A stretch of 64,000 nucleotides of DNA from Bacteroidia bacterium. GTDB lineage: Bacteria > Bacteroidota > Bacteroidia > Flavobacteriales > Flavobacteriaceae. The stretch lies in the NCBI GenBank assembly GCA_030427735.1, contig JAUIBP010000001.1, forward strand, positions 62,001 to 126,000, given 5' to 3'. Positions 26,433 through 35,508 of the stretch are shown here, in pieces; within the stretch, counting starts at the first letter, position 1, and every line of letters begins with the position of its first letter. The position numbers and the translations under genes are program-made. The notes beneath the pieces are model-generated. The model ran no database searches and had not been told where the DNA came from. It saw only the letters and a program-made list of their open reading frames with translations.

Positions 26433-26993
26433 TTATTTAGGGTTTTGGTAAATATAAACCTCGGTGGCACCAACACCATATTTTTGATAATTGGCATCGT
26501 AATATTTCAAATTTTCATAACGGTTAAAAAGATATTCTAACTCCATTTTTAACACACCTTCCCCAACACCGTGAATGAATACAATTTTTTGTATCCTGTT
26601 TTTCATGGCATACTCTAACTTATGCTTTGCTGTATCTAATTGTAAGCTTAGCATATCGTAATTCCCCATATTTTTAGTCGATTTTGTTAATTGGTGAATA
26701 TGTAAATCGACTTCCATTGTGGGTTCAAAACGCGCTTTAGGTTTCGTTCTAACAGATTTTTTAGGCTTGTAATCTTCTTTTTCCGATAACGCTGAATTTA
26801 TATCGTTGTGCAACAAGTTTTCTTTTAAATCTGTTTTAGATTTAAGATGTATCAGTTCATGAGCTTCAAAACTTAAAGCAAAACCATCTTCTGTTTCAAT
26901 AGTTACTGTCGCGCCTTGCGTGTTTAAAACTTTACCCGAAATTGCTTCGTCTAAAACCAATACACGATCGCCTGCTTTAAATGCTGTCATCAT
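26433..26993 (-). CDS. Smr-domain protein (MutS2 C-terminal-like, DUF2027)
   Basis: A 186-residue protein. The first part, MMTAFKAGDRVLVLDEAISGKV, is an SH3-like KOW-type domain. The C-terminal Smr domain has DLHIHQL (near residue 110) and HGVGEGVLK (near 152), the residues associated with nuclease activity in MutS2-type Smr proteins. The longer frame from 27062 runs through the neighbouring small gene and has a poor N-terminus, so I take ATG 26993 or 26990. It overlaps that gene by about 15 bases, which suggests translational coupling. Confidence 0.85.
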   Translation of the reverse strand: MMTAFKAGDRVLVLDEAISGKVLNTQGATVTIETEDGFALSFEAHELIHLKSKTDLKENLLHNDINSALSEKEDYKPKKSVRTKPKARFEPTMEVDLHIHQLTKSTKNMGNYDMLSLQLDTAKHKLEYAMKNRIQKIVFIHGVGEGVLKMELEYLFNRYENLKYYDANYQKYGVGATEVYIYQNPK

Positions 26994-27186
26994 TATCTGT
27001 ATTAAAATCGTTGTCTTTTTCGTTTTTACTTGGTATAGATTGCGATAACCTGAAAATGCCAAACATTAAAACACAAATACCTAAAATTAAAACTGCGGTA
27101 TGCTGACCAGCATCAACTTTAGCATACATGGCAATAAGAATTCCAACAGCTATAAGAATATAATTTACGCTTTGCTTTGTTTTCAT
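26977..27186 (-). CDS. Small two-helix membrane protein
   Basis: A 69-residue protein with two hydrophobic helices (about residues 8-22 and 28-47) and an acidic, asparagine-rich C-terminus (NEKDNDFNTDNDDSI). No family recognised. Its last 17 bases overlap the start of the Smr gene, so the two are probably translated together. Such small membrane partners of Smr proteins are common in flavobacteria, as far as I recall. Confidence 0.65.
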   Translation of the reverse strand: MKTKQSVNYILIAVGILIAMYAKVDAGQHTAVLILGICVLMFGIFRLSQSIPSKNEKDNDFNTDNDDSI

Positions 27187-27286
27187 GTGTGTTTACTTCT
27201 AATTACGGTTTCAAAATTACAACTTTAATTAAAGTAGTTTCGTTTTATAAAAAATTAAACGCATCTTTATAATATTATTTAAGTAT

Positions 27287-27586
27287 ATGATGCTTTTAAA
27301 AACAGGTTCTATAGACGATTTTATGTTACCCTGCTTAAACAAAAAACTTTTGGGTTTCGATTGTTTAGGTTGTGGTATGCAACGTGCTTTAGCATTTATA
27401 ATTAAAGGTGAATTTATAAAAGCCTTTGTAATGTATCCTGCAATTTATACTTTAATCGTTCTTGGATTTTTTCTTATCTTTAACTTGTTCGTTCGTTTTA
27501 AAGGCGACGAAAACATAAAGAAATGGCTGTTTATAGTTAATATTGCTATTATACTTATCAGCTATAGTTTTAAATTAATCAACTAA
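27287..27586 (+). CDS. DUF2752 membrane protein
   Basis: A 99-residue protein with a CPGCGxxR-like motif (CLGCGMQRALAF, about residues 28-39), the hallmark of DUF2752, and two later hydrophobic helices. Conserved cysteines suggest metal or redox chemistry, but no function is known. The CCC-motif membrane protein gene follows after 10 bases; the two are a recurring pair in Bacteroidota. The start is the first of two adjacent ATG codons. Confidence 0.85.
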   Translation: MMLLKTGSIDDFMLPCLNKKLLGFDCLGCGMQRALAFIIKGEFIKAFVMYPAIYTLIVLGFFLIFNLFVRFKGDENIKKWLFIVNIAIILISYSFKLIN

Positions 27587-27596
27587 CCAATAACCA

Positions 27597-27926
27597 ATGG
27601 AAAAAATTAAACTAAACACTACCCCCATTTATATCTTAACCGCAGTAGGTTTTATTTGCTGTTGTGGTTCTGGGCTGGGTGTAATTTTTGCTGGAATTGC
27701 CTACTACATGGCATACTCGAAATTAAAAGAAGCTGCTTTAAATCCCGAAAACTACGAAAATATTCAAGGTATGAATACCGCTAAAACCGTAGCCTTGGTG
27801 GTTTTAATTATTAATGCAATCTATTTAATTTATTCTATCTATTATATTTCTAGTGTTGGTATCGATAATATTATGGAGCAACAACGTGAAATCTTAGAAC
27901 AATGGAATATTGAACAACCTGTTTAA
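27597..27926 (+). CDS. CCC-motif membrane protein
   Basis: A 109-residue protein with helices at about residues 12-38 and 64-88. The first carries the sequence FICCCGSGLG, from which the family takes its name. It is normally found next to DUF2752, as here. Its function is not known; a role in the inner membrane with its partner is inferred. A strong bidirectional terminator follows. Confidence 0.82.
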   Translation: MEKIKLNTTPIYILTAVGFICCCGSGLGVIFAGIAYYMAYSKLKEAALNPENYENIQGMNTAKTVALVVLIINAIYLIYSIYYISSVGIDNIMEQQREILEQWNIEQPV

Positions 27927-27948
27927 CGCCTTATAATCTTAGCATAAA

Positions 27949-27984
27949 AAAAAGCGACTTATTTTTTTATATAAGTCGCTTTTT
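27949..27984. terminator. Bidirectional terminator between CCC-motif gene and rocD
   Basis: AAAAAGCGACTTAT (27949-27962) pairs with ATAAGTCGCTTTTT (27971-27984); A-runs and T-runs on both sides let it work for both convergent genes. Confidence 0.9.
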
Positions 27985-28006
27985 ATGTGATTAAAAACAG
28001 AGTGAT

Positions 28007-29263
28007 TTAATTCTCGAACTGTTTTAAGGTTTTTATTATAATAGATACACAATCTAATAATTGTTCCTCGGTCATCACTAAAGGCGGTGCAAAACGGATG
28101 ATATTACCATGGGTTGGTTTAGCCAACAAACCGTTATCGCGTAAGGCTAAACAAATGTTCCAAGCCGTATCGCTGTCTTCATCGTCGTTAATAAGAATAG
28201 CGTTCAACAATCCTTTTCCTCTTACTAGACTAGCAATATTACTTGTTTTTATAAACTCGTTTAATTTATCTCTAAAAAGCTGTCCGAGTTGTTCGGCACG
28301 TTCGGCTAAATTTTCGTCTTTTACTACGTTTAATGCCGCAATAGCAACCGCTGCTGCAACCGGATTTCCTCCAAAGGTACTTCCGTGGTTACCAGGTTTA
28401 ATAACATCCATAATGTTATTATTCGCTAAAACCGCACTTACCGGATAAGCGCCTCCACTTAAAGCTTTTCCAAGAATCAATACATCTGGCTTTACGTTTT
28501 CGTGATCGACAGCCAATAATTTTCCGGTTCTTGCAATACCGGTTTGCACTTCGTCTGCAATAAACAAGACATTATATTTTTCGCATAAGGCTTTGGCTTT
28601 CGTTAAATAACCCTCACTAGGCACATAAACACCGGCTTCACCTTGAATTGGTTCTACTAAAAAACCAGCCACATTAGCATTATTTTTTAATGCCGTTTCT
28701 AAAGCTTCTAAATTATCGTATGCAATTTTTATAAAGCCTTTCGTATACGGACCAAAATTTTTACGCGCAATCGGGTCGTTAGAAAACGAGATGATGGTTG
28801 TTGTTCGTCCGTGAAAATTGTTTTCACAAACTATAATTTCGGCTTCATTTTCGTTAATACCTTTTACTTCGTAAGCCCATTTACGGCATAATTTTAAAGC
28901 GGTTTCCACTGCTTCGGCTCCCGTATTCATTGGTAACAACTTATCGAAACCAAAATAATCACAAGCAAATTTTTCGTATTTCCCTAACATATCGTTGTAG
29001 AACGCACGCGATGTTAAGGTTAACTGTTGCGCTTGTGCTACCATTGCTCCTACAATTTTAGGATGACAGTGCCCTTGGTTTACAGCAGAGTATGCCGATA
29101 AAAAATCGTAGTATTTTTTGCCTTCTACATCCCAAACGTAAACACCTTCGCCTTTTGATAATACTACTGGTAACGGATGGTAATTGTGAGCGCCGTATTC
29201 GTGCTCTAAGTTAATAGCTTGTTGCGACGTTAATTGTTCTAAAACAGCCATAATTGTTTTCAT
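28007..29263 (-). CDS. rocD: Ornithine--oxo-acid transaminase
   Basis: PLP aminotransferase that converts ornithine and 2-oxoglutarate to glutamate-5-semialdehyde and glutamate, linking arginine degradation to proline. The motifs [42 protein letters not shown] and the PLP lysine in [17 protein letters not shown] are diagnostic. At 418 residues it is of normal size. The annotated start adds four residues to an alternative ATG at 29251 ([10 protein letters not shown]), which fits the family better. The 222-bp divergent gap to rlmD contains only promoter-like sequence. Confidence 0.95.
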   Translation of the reverse strand: MKTIMAVLEQLTSQQAINLEHEYGAHNYHPLPVVLSKGEGVYVWDVEGKKYYDFLSAYSAVNQGHCHPKIVGAMVAQAQQLTLTSRAFYNDMLGKYEKFACDYFGFDKLLPMNTGAEAVETALKLCRKWAYEVKGINENEAEIIVCENNFHGRTTTIISFSNDPIARKNFGPYTKGFIKIAYDNLEALETALKNNANVAGFLVEPIQGEAGVYVPSEGYLTKAKALCEKYNVLFIADEVQTGIARTGKLLAVDHENVKPDVLILGKALSGGAYPVSAVLANNNIMDVIKPGNHGSTFGGNPVAAAVAIAALNVVKDENLAERAEQLGQLFRDKLNEFIKTSNIASLVRGKGLLNAILINDDEDSDTAWNICLALRDNGLLAKPTHGNIIRFAPPLVMTEEQLLDCVSIIIKTLKQFEN

Positions 29264-29473
29264 GTTTTAATTTGATAATCGACTATTCCTAGCTTGCCTC
29301 TCTTGAAAAGGAATCGAGAAATGGAGAGAAATCATCCATAAATGGATTGCAAATTACTAAATATAAAAGGCTCTTTAAAATATTACACCCAGATTTTATA
29401 GGTTTAAGTAAAATTCTAATCTGTAAGCTTAAAAAATTTTTAAAGACATACAATACAAAACCCAAAATACCCG

Positions 29474-29481
29474 TATTTTTG
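29474..29481 (+). promoter_or_regulatory. -7 promoter box of rlmD
   Basis: TATTTTTG ends 4 bases before the ATG at 29486, so the transcript probably starts at the start codon itself (leaderless). Confidence 0.65.
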
Positions 29482-29485
29482 CGGC

Positions 29486-30895
29486 ATGTCTAGAAGAAAT
29501 AAAAAGAAAGTATTTACCAACATAGAAGTGGTAGATGCTGGTGCAAAAGGAAAAACCATTGCCAAATCGCCAGATGGTGCCGTTATATTTTTACCAAATG
29601 CCGTTCCTGGCGATGTTGTAGATATTCAAACCTTTAAAAAACGTAAATCGTATTACGAAGGTAAAGCGACGGTGTTTCATAAATTATCGGACAAGCGTAC
29701 CGAGCCCGTATGCGAGCATTTTGGCGTTTGTGGCGGTTGTAAATGGCAGGATATGGATTATAAATATCAGTTGTTTTACAAACAGAAAGAAGTTGAAAAT
29801 AACTTAAAACGATTAGGCCATATTGAGTTACCAGAAATCACCCCTATTTTAGGTTCGGAAAAACAATATTTCTACCGCAATAAAATGGAATTTTCGTTTA
29901 GCGATAGCCGTTGGTTAACCTTAGAAGAAATTCAATCGGATGAAGAATTAGGCGATAAAAACGCACTCGGATTCCATATTCCTGGCATGTGGGATAAAAT
30001 TTTAGACGTTAAAAAATGTCATTTGCAAGCCGATCCGTCGAATGCCATTCGTAACGAAGTGAAGCGTTTTGCCATAGAAAACGGCCTTCAGTTTTTTAAT
30101 ACCAGACATCAAACCGGATTATTACGTACGTTAATGATTCGCACAGCTTCAACAGGCGAAATTATGGTGTTGATTCAGTTTTTTAAAGACGAGCAAGCAC
30201 AGCGTGAATTGTTATTAAATCATTTAGCTGAAACCTTTCCTGAAATTACCGCCTTACTTTACGTGATTAACGAAAAGGCAAACGACACGATTTACGATCA
30301 GGAAATTATTTGTTTTAAAGGACGCGATCATATTTTTGAAGATATGGAAGGTTTAAAATTCAAAATTAATGCGAAGTCCTTTTATCAAACCAATTCCGAA
30401 CAAGCTTACGAATTATATAAAATCACACGCGAATTTGCTGGTTTAACAGGCGAAGAGTTAGTTTACGATCTCTATACCGGAACCGGAACCATCGCCCAGT
30501 TTGTGGCTAAAAAGGCGAAAAAAGTGGTTGGTGTAGAAGCCGTTCCAGACGCCATTACCGCAGCAAAAGCTAATGCAAAAGCTAATAATATAGATAATGT
30601 AGATTTTTATGTGGGCGATATGAAAAATGTCTTCAACAAAACCTTTATAAAAACCCACGGCCATCCCGATGTTATTATTACCGATCCCCCTCGCGACGGT
30701 ATGCATAAAGATGTGGTTGCCATGTTACTTAATGTTGCTCCCGAAAAAATAGTGTATGTTAGTTGTAACAGTGCTACCCAAGCTCGCGATTTGGCTTTAA
30801 TGGACAGCATGTATAAAGTTACAAAAACACAAGCAGTAGATATGTTTCCGCAAACGCATCATGTAGAAAATGTTGTACTTTTAGAAAAACGATAA
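29486..30895 (+). CDS. rlmD: 23S rRNA (uracil-C5)-methyltransferase, RlmD/RumA family
   Basis: A 469-residue TrmA-class enzyme that methylates U1939 of 23S rRNA. An N-terminal TRAM domain is followed by the Fe-S cluster cysteines CEHFGVCGGC (near 73-82), motif I DLYTGTGTIAQF and motif IV DPPRDGMH. The catalytic cysteine is Cys427 in YVSCNSATQARD. Two envelope-protein genes (DUF6452, DUF6048) follow closely in the same direction, so they may be on the same transcript. Some paralogues modify U747 instead; the position is inferred from the family. Confidence 0.92.
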   Translation: MSRRNKKKVFTNIEVVDAGAKGKTIAKSPDGAVIFLPNAVPGDVVDIQTFKKRKSYYEGKATVFHKLSDKRTEPVCEHFGVCGGCKWQDMDYKYQLFYKQKEVENNLKRLGHIELPEITPILGSEKQYFYRNKMEFSFSDSRWLTLEEIQSDEELGDKNALGFHIPGMWDKILDVKKCHLQADPSNAIRNEVKRFAIENGLQFFNTRHQTGLLRTLMIRTASTGEIMVLIQFFKDEQAQRELLLNHLAETFPEITALLYVINEKANDTIYDQEIICFKGRDHIFEDMEGLKFKINAKSFYQTNSEQAYELYKITREFAGLTGEELVYDLYTGTGTIAQFVAKKAKKVVGVEAVPDAITAAKANAKANNIDNVDFYVGDMKNVFNKTFIKTHGHPDVIITDPPRDGMHKDVVAMLLNVAPEKIVYVSCNSATQARDLALMDSMYKVTKTQAVDMFPQTHHVENVVLLEKR

Positions 30896-30903
30896 ACGCT
30901 GGT

Positions 30904-31455
30904 ATGAAATACACCTCAAGTCTAATACTTTTACTCATGTTATGCGCCTTAAGTGCATGCGAAAAAGACGATATCTGTTCTAACGACGAACCCACAACAC
31001 CCAGATTAATTATCCGATTCTACGATGTAGCCTTCCCTAACGACGACACGCGAAAACAAGTCGCCAATTTAAGAATACAAGGTGTAGGTAATGACAACCC
31101 GCTGGAGAATGATAGTGGGAACACTATCGTGGCAACAGACTCTATAATCATCCCCTTAAAAACCACCGATTCTGTTACGCAATATAGGTTACACAAAGAA
31201 TATGTTTACGATGATAATGAAACACCAGACGACACAAGCGACGATAGTGTTGAAGGTAACGAAGATATTATTACCATAACATACAATATCGAAAACGTAT
31301 ACGTATCGCGCGCCTGTGGCTACAAAAGTATTTTTAAAAACGTAAGCATCAACCTTGTTCCAGACAGCAATAATTGGATTCAATTAATAAGAGCCGTAAA
31401 CGATAACCAATCTGTAGAAGATGAACAGCAACAACATTTTAAAATATATCATTAA
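30904..31455 (+). CDS. DUF6452 lipoprotein
   Basis: A 183-residue lipoprotein: signal ending LSAC (Cys19), followed by the EKDDICSNDEPTTPRLIIRFYD segment that marks DUF6452. A C-terminal beta-rich part includes YNIENVYVSRACGYKSIFKNVS. It starts 8 bases after rlmD, and its end overlaps the DUF6048 gene by 35 bases. Function unknown; outer-membrane or periplasmic location inferred. Confidence 0.82.
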   Translation: MKYTSSLILLLMLCALSACEKDDICSNDEPTTPRLIIRFYDVAFPNDDTRKQVANLRIQGVGNDNPLENDSGNTIVATDSIIIPLKTTDSVTQYRLHKEYVYDDNETPDDTSDDSVEGNEDIITITYNIENVYVSRACGYKSIFKNVSINLVPDSNNWIQLIRAVNDNQSVEDEQQQHFKIYH

Positions 31456-32176
31456 AACTGTAATTGTTTTACTTAGTTTTAGCGGACAGCTTTTTGCACA
31501 AACCGATTCGTTAGCCATAAGCACTACAGATTCTATTAAAACTACGGTAAAAGACTCGATTAAAATCAAACAAAAATACGGTTTACGTGTCGGGATCGAT
31601 TTAAGCAAACCCATACGCAGCCTTTTTGAAGATGATTATAAAGGCCTAGAGCTAGTTGCCGATTACCGCTTAAGTAAATTTTGGTATATTGCCGGAAGTC
31701 TGGGTGCCGAAGAAATCACTTTAAGTAACGATTTTTATAACGCGACCACCCAAGGAAGTTATTTTAAAGCCGGAGTAGATTATAACGCCTACCGAAATTG
31801 GTTAGATATGGAAAATCTTATTTACGGTGGCCTACGCGTTGGGGTCAGTACCTTTAGCCAAACGCTTAATAGCTATGCTGTTTATTCCGAAAACCAATAT
31901 TGGCAACCCCAATTCTCATCAGACGACAGCACCAAATTCGATGGTTTATCTGCGCTCTGGGCAGAACTTGTAGTCGGTATAAAAGCCGAAGTACTGAACA
32001 ACTTATTTTTAGGTGTGCATGTCGAGTTTAAAGGCATGTTATCGCAAGACCAACCAAACAATTTCGAAAACCTATACGTTCCTGGTTTTTACAAAACTTA
32101 CGATAGCGGTGGATTTGGTTTTGGATATGGCTACAGTATTTCTTACTTAATTCCGCTTTACAAAAAAGACAAGTAA
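31421..32176 (+). CDS. DUF6048 outer-membrane beta-barrel-like protein
   Basis: A 251-residue exported protein with a signal peptide ending LFAQ and a beta-rich body (GLRVGIDLSKPIRSLF, ELVADYRLSKFWYIAGSLG, GFGFGYGYSISYLIPLY). The alternating pattern and Gly/Tyr content suggest an outer-membrane barrel. The name is DUF6048. It overlaps the DUF6452 gene by 35 bases in another frame, so the two are tightly coupled. The pair probably makes an envelope component of unknown role. Confidence 0.82.
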   Translation: MNSNNILKYIIKTVIVLLSFSGQLFAQTDSLAISTTDSIKTTVKDSIKIKQKYGLRVGIDLSKPIRSLFEDDYKGLELVADYRLSKFWYIAGSLGAEEITLSNDFYNATTQGSYFKAGVDYNAYRNWLDMENLIYGGLRVGVSTFSQTLNSYAVYSENQYWQPQFSSDDSTKFDGLSALWAELVVGIKAEVLNNLFLGVHVEFKGMLSQDQPNNFENLYVPGFYKTYDSGGFGFGYGYSISYLIPLYKKDK

Positions 32177-32303
32177 ACATACACTGCGTTTCGACCAGCT
32201 ATGCGACATTAATTTAAGAATACTTTAAAAGTTAAGTTCATGATTTTTGTTTAACTTTAATGGATTAATTAATCCATTTTCAACACATTAAAGACTAAAA
32301 ATC

Positions 32304-32843
32304 ATGAATAACGTAAAACAATTCATCATGGTACTTGCCATGGGATTTATGGTTGTTGCAACACATGCACAATCCGAAAAAGATCAAAAAATAATAGCTG
32401 ATGCCGATGCCGCAAAAGCCACACTTTTAGAAGCCAGTCCAGACTTAAAAGACTTTTTTAATAAAGCTGCTGGATATGCTATTTTTCCAAATGTTGGTAA
32501 AGGCGGTTTTATTGTTGGCGGGGCTGCTGGTAATGGCGTTTTATACAAAAAAGGCGGCAAAAAACTGGGTATGGCTAGCCTTGCAAAAGTAAACGTTGGT
32601 CTACAAGCTGGAGGCGAAGCTATAATTGAAGTTATTTTCTTTGAAACAGACACCGAACTTAATGAATTTATGAAAGGTAAATTTAAATTTGATGCTGGTG
32701 CTTCGGCAACAGCCATTAAATCTGGCGAATCGTTTAACGCAAAATATTCTGAAGGCGTAGCGGTTTTCACCCAAACCAAAGGCGGTCTTATGGCCGATGT
32801 TTCGGTTGGCGGACAAAAATTTAAGTTCGACGCGTTTAAATAG
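32304..32843 (+). CDS. SYLF (YSC84-like) lipid-binding protein
   Basis: A 179-residue secreted protein. A signal peptide ends THAQ, and the body is a SYLF domain: AAGYAIFPNVGKGGFIVGGAAGNGVLY, the VNVGLQAGGEAIIEVIFF segment and FKFDAGASATA. These domains bind phosphoinositides in eukaryotes; bacterial members are envelope proteins of unclear function. At 128 bases from the DUF6048 gene it may have its own promoter. Its terminator overlaps the end of the opposing methylase gene. Confidence 0.85.
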   Translation: MNNVKQFIMVLAMGFMVVATHAQSEKDQKIIADADAAKATLLEASPDLKDFFNKAAGYAIFPNVGKGGFIVGGAAGNGVLYKKGGKKLGMASLAKVNVGLQAGGEAIIEVIFFETDTELNEFMKGKFKFDAGASATAIKSGESFNAKYSEGVAVFTQTKGGLMADVSVGGQKFKFDAFK

Positions 32844-32860
32844 AATTTATAACAAGTTTT

Positions 32861-32904
32861 AAAGCCAAAAAACAAGTGGTTTACACTTGCTTTTTGGCTT
32901 TTTT
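32861..32904. terminator. Convergent terminator reaching into the RlmL-like gene
   Basis: AAAGCCAAAAAACAAGTG (32861-32878) pairs with the stretch from CACTTGC (32884) to 32901 with one mismatch, and a T-run follows. The right arm encodes the last residues (KKAKKQV) of the opposing gene, so coding and termination functions share the same bases. Confidence 0.85.
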
Positions 32905-34038
32905 ACTACCTTCATACATCACGTATTTTACTAAACGTGATTCTAATTTAGCGTTAAACAGTTTAATTTTTCTGGATGGTCTTAAACCGACATGCTTTAA
33001 GGCATCTAAATTAGAAGTAATTAACCAAGCGTCTGTACCTGGATAATTTTGTTTTAACGTATCGCCTATATCTTTATAAAACTGTTCCATTTCTATATTT
33101 AATCGTTCGCCGTAAGGCGGATTAAACAACATGTGTAGCTTTCCTTGTCCGCCTTTTTGAGTTTTAAAGAAATCTTCATGCTTAATACTTATAAATTCAT
33201 CTAAATGGGCATTTTTAATATTTTCTTTCGCTTTAGTAACTGCAGAAGGCGATTTATCGTAGCCAATAATTTTATAATGGAAATCCCGTGTTTTTTTCAA
33301 TAGCGATTCTTCAATGATCTCGAACAAATCCACATCCCAATCGGCCCAACGTTCAAAAGCAAATTCTTTACGCATCAAGTTAGGCGGAATATTACAAGCA
33401 ATCATTGCGGCTTCGGCTAAAATAGTTCCACTACCACACATGGGGTCCATAAAATCACTTTGTCCATCCCAACCAGAAAGCATAATCAATCCGGCTGCTA
33501 ACACCTCGTTTATTGGCGCAATATTGGTAGCCGTTTTATAACCACGCTTATGCAACGAATCGCCAGAAGTATCTAAAGAGACCGTACATTTTTGACGGTC
33601 GATATGAATATTAATTTTTAAATCGGGGAATTTTAAATCTACACTAGGTCGCACTCCTGTAGTATTTCTAAATTTATCTACGATAGCATCTTTAGTTTTT
33701 TGTGCTATATATAAAGAATGCGTAAACACCGTAGAATTTACGGTAGCATCTACCGCCAAGGTTCCCGTAGGCTTCAAATAGTCCTGCCAAGGCATTTTAT
33801 AAATATTGTCGTAAATATCTTGTTCGCTAACCACACGAAATGTTTTTATAGGCTTCAAAATTTTAATGGCCGTTCTAAGCCCCAAGTTAGCCTTGTACAT
33901 AAAGCCCTTATCGCCTACAAAGCTTACATTTCTAACGCCTTGTTCTACATCTTGCGCCCCTAGTTGGGTTAATTCTTTAGCTAGTAATTCTTCGAAGCCA
34001 AATAAGGTTTTGGCTACCATTTTAAAATTATTCTCCAT
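32881..34038 (-). CDS. THUMP-domain class I RNA methyltransferase (RlmL/Trm-like)
   Basis: A 385-residue SAM-dependent methylase. The THUMP domain (about residues 40-150, including YKANLGLRTAIKILKPI) binds RNA. The catalytic part has MCGSGTILAEAAMIA (motif I) and FNPPYGERL (motif IV, NPPY), expected for N2-guanine methylation. It is half the length of the bifunctional E. coli RlmL and lacks its RlmK part. The target is likely G2445 of 23S rRNA or a tRNA position. A promoter box lies 20 bases upstream, near the start of the divergent methyltransferase gene. Confidence 0.88.
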   Translation of the reverse strand: MENNFKMVAKTLFGFEELLAKELTQLGAQDVEQGVRNVSFVGDKGFMYKANLGLRTAIKILKPIKTFRVVSEQDIYDNIYKMPWQDYLKPTGTLAVDATVNSTVFTHSLYIAQKTKDAIVDKFRNTTGVRPSVDLKFPDLKINIHIDRQKCTVSLDTSGDSLHKRGYKTATNIAPINEVLAAGLIMLSGWDGQSDFMDPMCGSGTILAEAAMIACNIPPNLMRKEFAFERWADWDVDLFEIIEESLLKKTRDFHYKIIGYDKSPSAVTKAKENIKNAHLDEFISIKHEDFFKTQKGGQGKLHMLFNPPYGERLNIEMEQFYKDIGDTLKQNYPGTDAWLITSNLDALKHVGLRPSRKIKLFNAKLESRLVKYVMYEGSKKAKKQV

Positions 34039-34058
34039 TATTTACTTTAAATAGATTA

Positions 34059-34066
34059 CAAAAATA
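34059..34066 (-). promoter_or_regulatory. -7 promoter box of the RlmL-like gene
   Basis: TATTTTTG on the minus strand, 20 bases before the start codon. The divergent gene at 34097 has only an imperfect box (TATTTTTA). Confidence 0.55.
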
Positions 34067-34096
34067 CAGTATTTTTACGCCTTATATTGTTTAGTA

Positions 34097-34828
34097 ATGA
34101 TAAAAGATAACACAACTTGGTATACCGCATGGTTCGACACCCCGTTTTACCATATTTTATACAAAGACAGAAATGACGACGAAGCGCAAGCCTTCATGGA
34201 CACGCTAACCAACTATTTAAACATTTCTGAAGACAGCAGAATACTGGATTTAGCTTGTGGAAGAGGTAGACATTCTGTATACTTAAATTCGTTAGGTTAT
34301 CATGTTACTGGTGCCGATTTGTCTGAAAACAGTATAGCCTATGCCAAACAATTTGAAAACGACACTTTACAATTTAAAGTGCACGATATGTGTAAGCCAT
34401 TCAACACTAAGTTCGATGCTGTTTTTAACCTTTTCACAAGTTTTGGTTATTTCGATAACGACGAAGACAACCTAAACACCATAAAAGCTATTAGAGACGA
34501 TTTAACCGATTATGGAATTGGAGTTATCGATTTTATGAACTCCGATTACGTTATTAAAAACCTAGTTCCCGAAGAAACCAAACAGGTTGAAGGCATTGAT
34601 TTTCATTTAAATCGCTATGCACAAGACGGTTATATTTTTAAAGATATTTCTTTTGAATATCAAGGTGAAAACTTTCAATTTCAAGAACGTGTAAGAGCCT
34701 TTACCCTATCGGATTTCGAAACACTTTTTAACGAAGCCAACGTAAACCTGCTAGAAGTTTTTGGCAATTATAAATTACAAAAATTCGATGCTCAATCATC
34801 AGACCGATTAGTTTTATTATTTAAATAA
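34097..34828 (+). CDS. Class I SAM-dependent methyltransferase
   Basis: A 243-residue methyltransferase. SAM motif I is ILDLACGRGRHSVYLN (near residues 53-68), motif II is VTGADLSENSIAYAK, and the DAVFNLFTSFGYFD segment is motif IV. The tail region, AFTLSDFETLFNEANVNLLEVFG, fits small-molecule methyltransferases. The substrate cannot be inferred. Its stop overlaps the ATG of the ZIP transporter gene by one base, so the two are co-transcribed. Confidence 0.85.
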   Translation: MIKDNTTWYTAWFDTPFYHILYKDRNDDEAQAFMDTLTNYLNISEDSRILDLACGRGRHSVYLNSLGYHVTGADLSENSIAYAKQFENDTLQFKVHDMCKPFNTKFDAVFNLFTSFGYFDNDEDNLNTIKAIRDDLTDYGIGVIDFMNSDYVIKNLVPEETKQVEGIDFHLNRYAQDGYIFKDISFEYQGENFQFQERVRAFTLSDFETLFNEANVNLLEVFGNYKLQKFDAQSSDRLVLLFK

Positions 34829-35505
34829 TGAATTCGTATTTACTCCCCATACTGGCTGTAATTTTAGGAAGTGCGCTCGCTTTTTTTGGCAAAAATAAAC
34901 CTGGGTTTAACATCAAATTATTACTCTCGTTTAGCGGTGCTTTTTTATTAGCTTTAACCTTATTTGAACTTTTACCCGAGGTATATGACCATTTAAAAAA
35001 CCCTGAACTCACCGGACTTTTTATTATGTCTGGCATCTTAATTCAGATTATACTTGAATTTTTATCCAAAGGTGCAGAACACGGGCACATACACATACAT
35101 ACCCAGCAAAATCAGTTTCCTTGGTTGTTGTTTATAAGCTTGTGCATTCACAGCTTTTTAGAAGGCTTTCCTATTCACCACCACAACGATATGGTGTACG
35201 GCGTGCTTATTCATAAAATACCTATTGCAACTTTAATCACTTCGTTTTTAATACAATCGCATTACAACACTTCACAAATCGCGAGTTTTTTATTGGTTTT
35301 TACCATCATGACGCCTTTAGGCACTTATATTTCTAACCATGTGCATCTGGTTGAAGATTATATTTATTTCATTAATGCCATAGTTATTGGTATATTTTTT
35401 CATATTTCTACAACCATTCTGTTTGAAAGCAGCGAAGGTCACAAATTTAATCTTACTAAACTTATTGCTATTTTTGCAGGAGTTGCCATAGCTTACGCCA
35501 TTTAA
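34828..35505 (+). CDS. ZIP-family metal transporter
   Basis: A 225-residue inner-membrane transporter with about eight helices. A cytoplasmic His-rich loop (HGHIHIHTQQ) and the helix IV motif HSFLEGFPIHHHND support zinc or another divalent ion. The equivalent helix V motif reads HKIPIATL, so the Glu usually found in HxxPEG is absent. That may change selectivity. It is read in a row with the methyltransferase (1-base overlap) and the DUF4268 gene (3-base gap). Confidence 0.85.
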   Translation: MNSYLLPILAVILGSALAFFGKNKPGFNIKLLLSFSGAFLLALTLFELLPEVYDHLKNPELTGLFIMSGILIQIILEFLSKGAEHGHIHIHTQQNQFPWLLFISLCIHSFLEGFPIHHHNDMVYGVLIHKIPIATLITSFLIQSHYNTSQIASFLLVFTIMTPLGTYISNHVHLVEDYIYFINAIVIGIFFHISTTILFESSEGHKFNLTKLIAIFAGVAIAYAI

Positions 35506-35508
35506 ATT

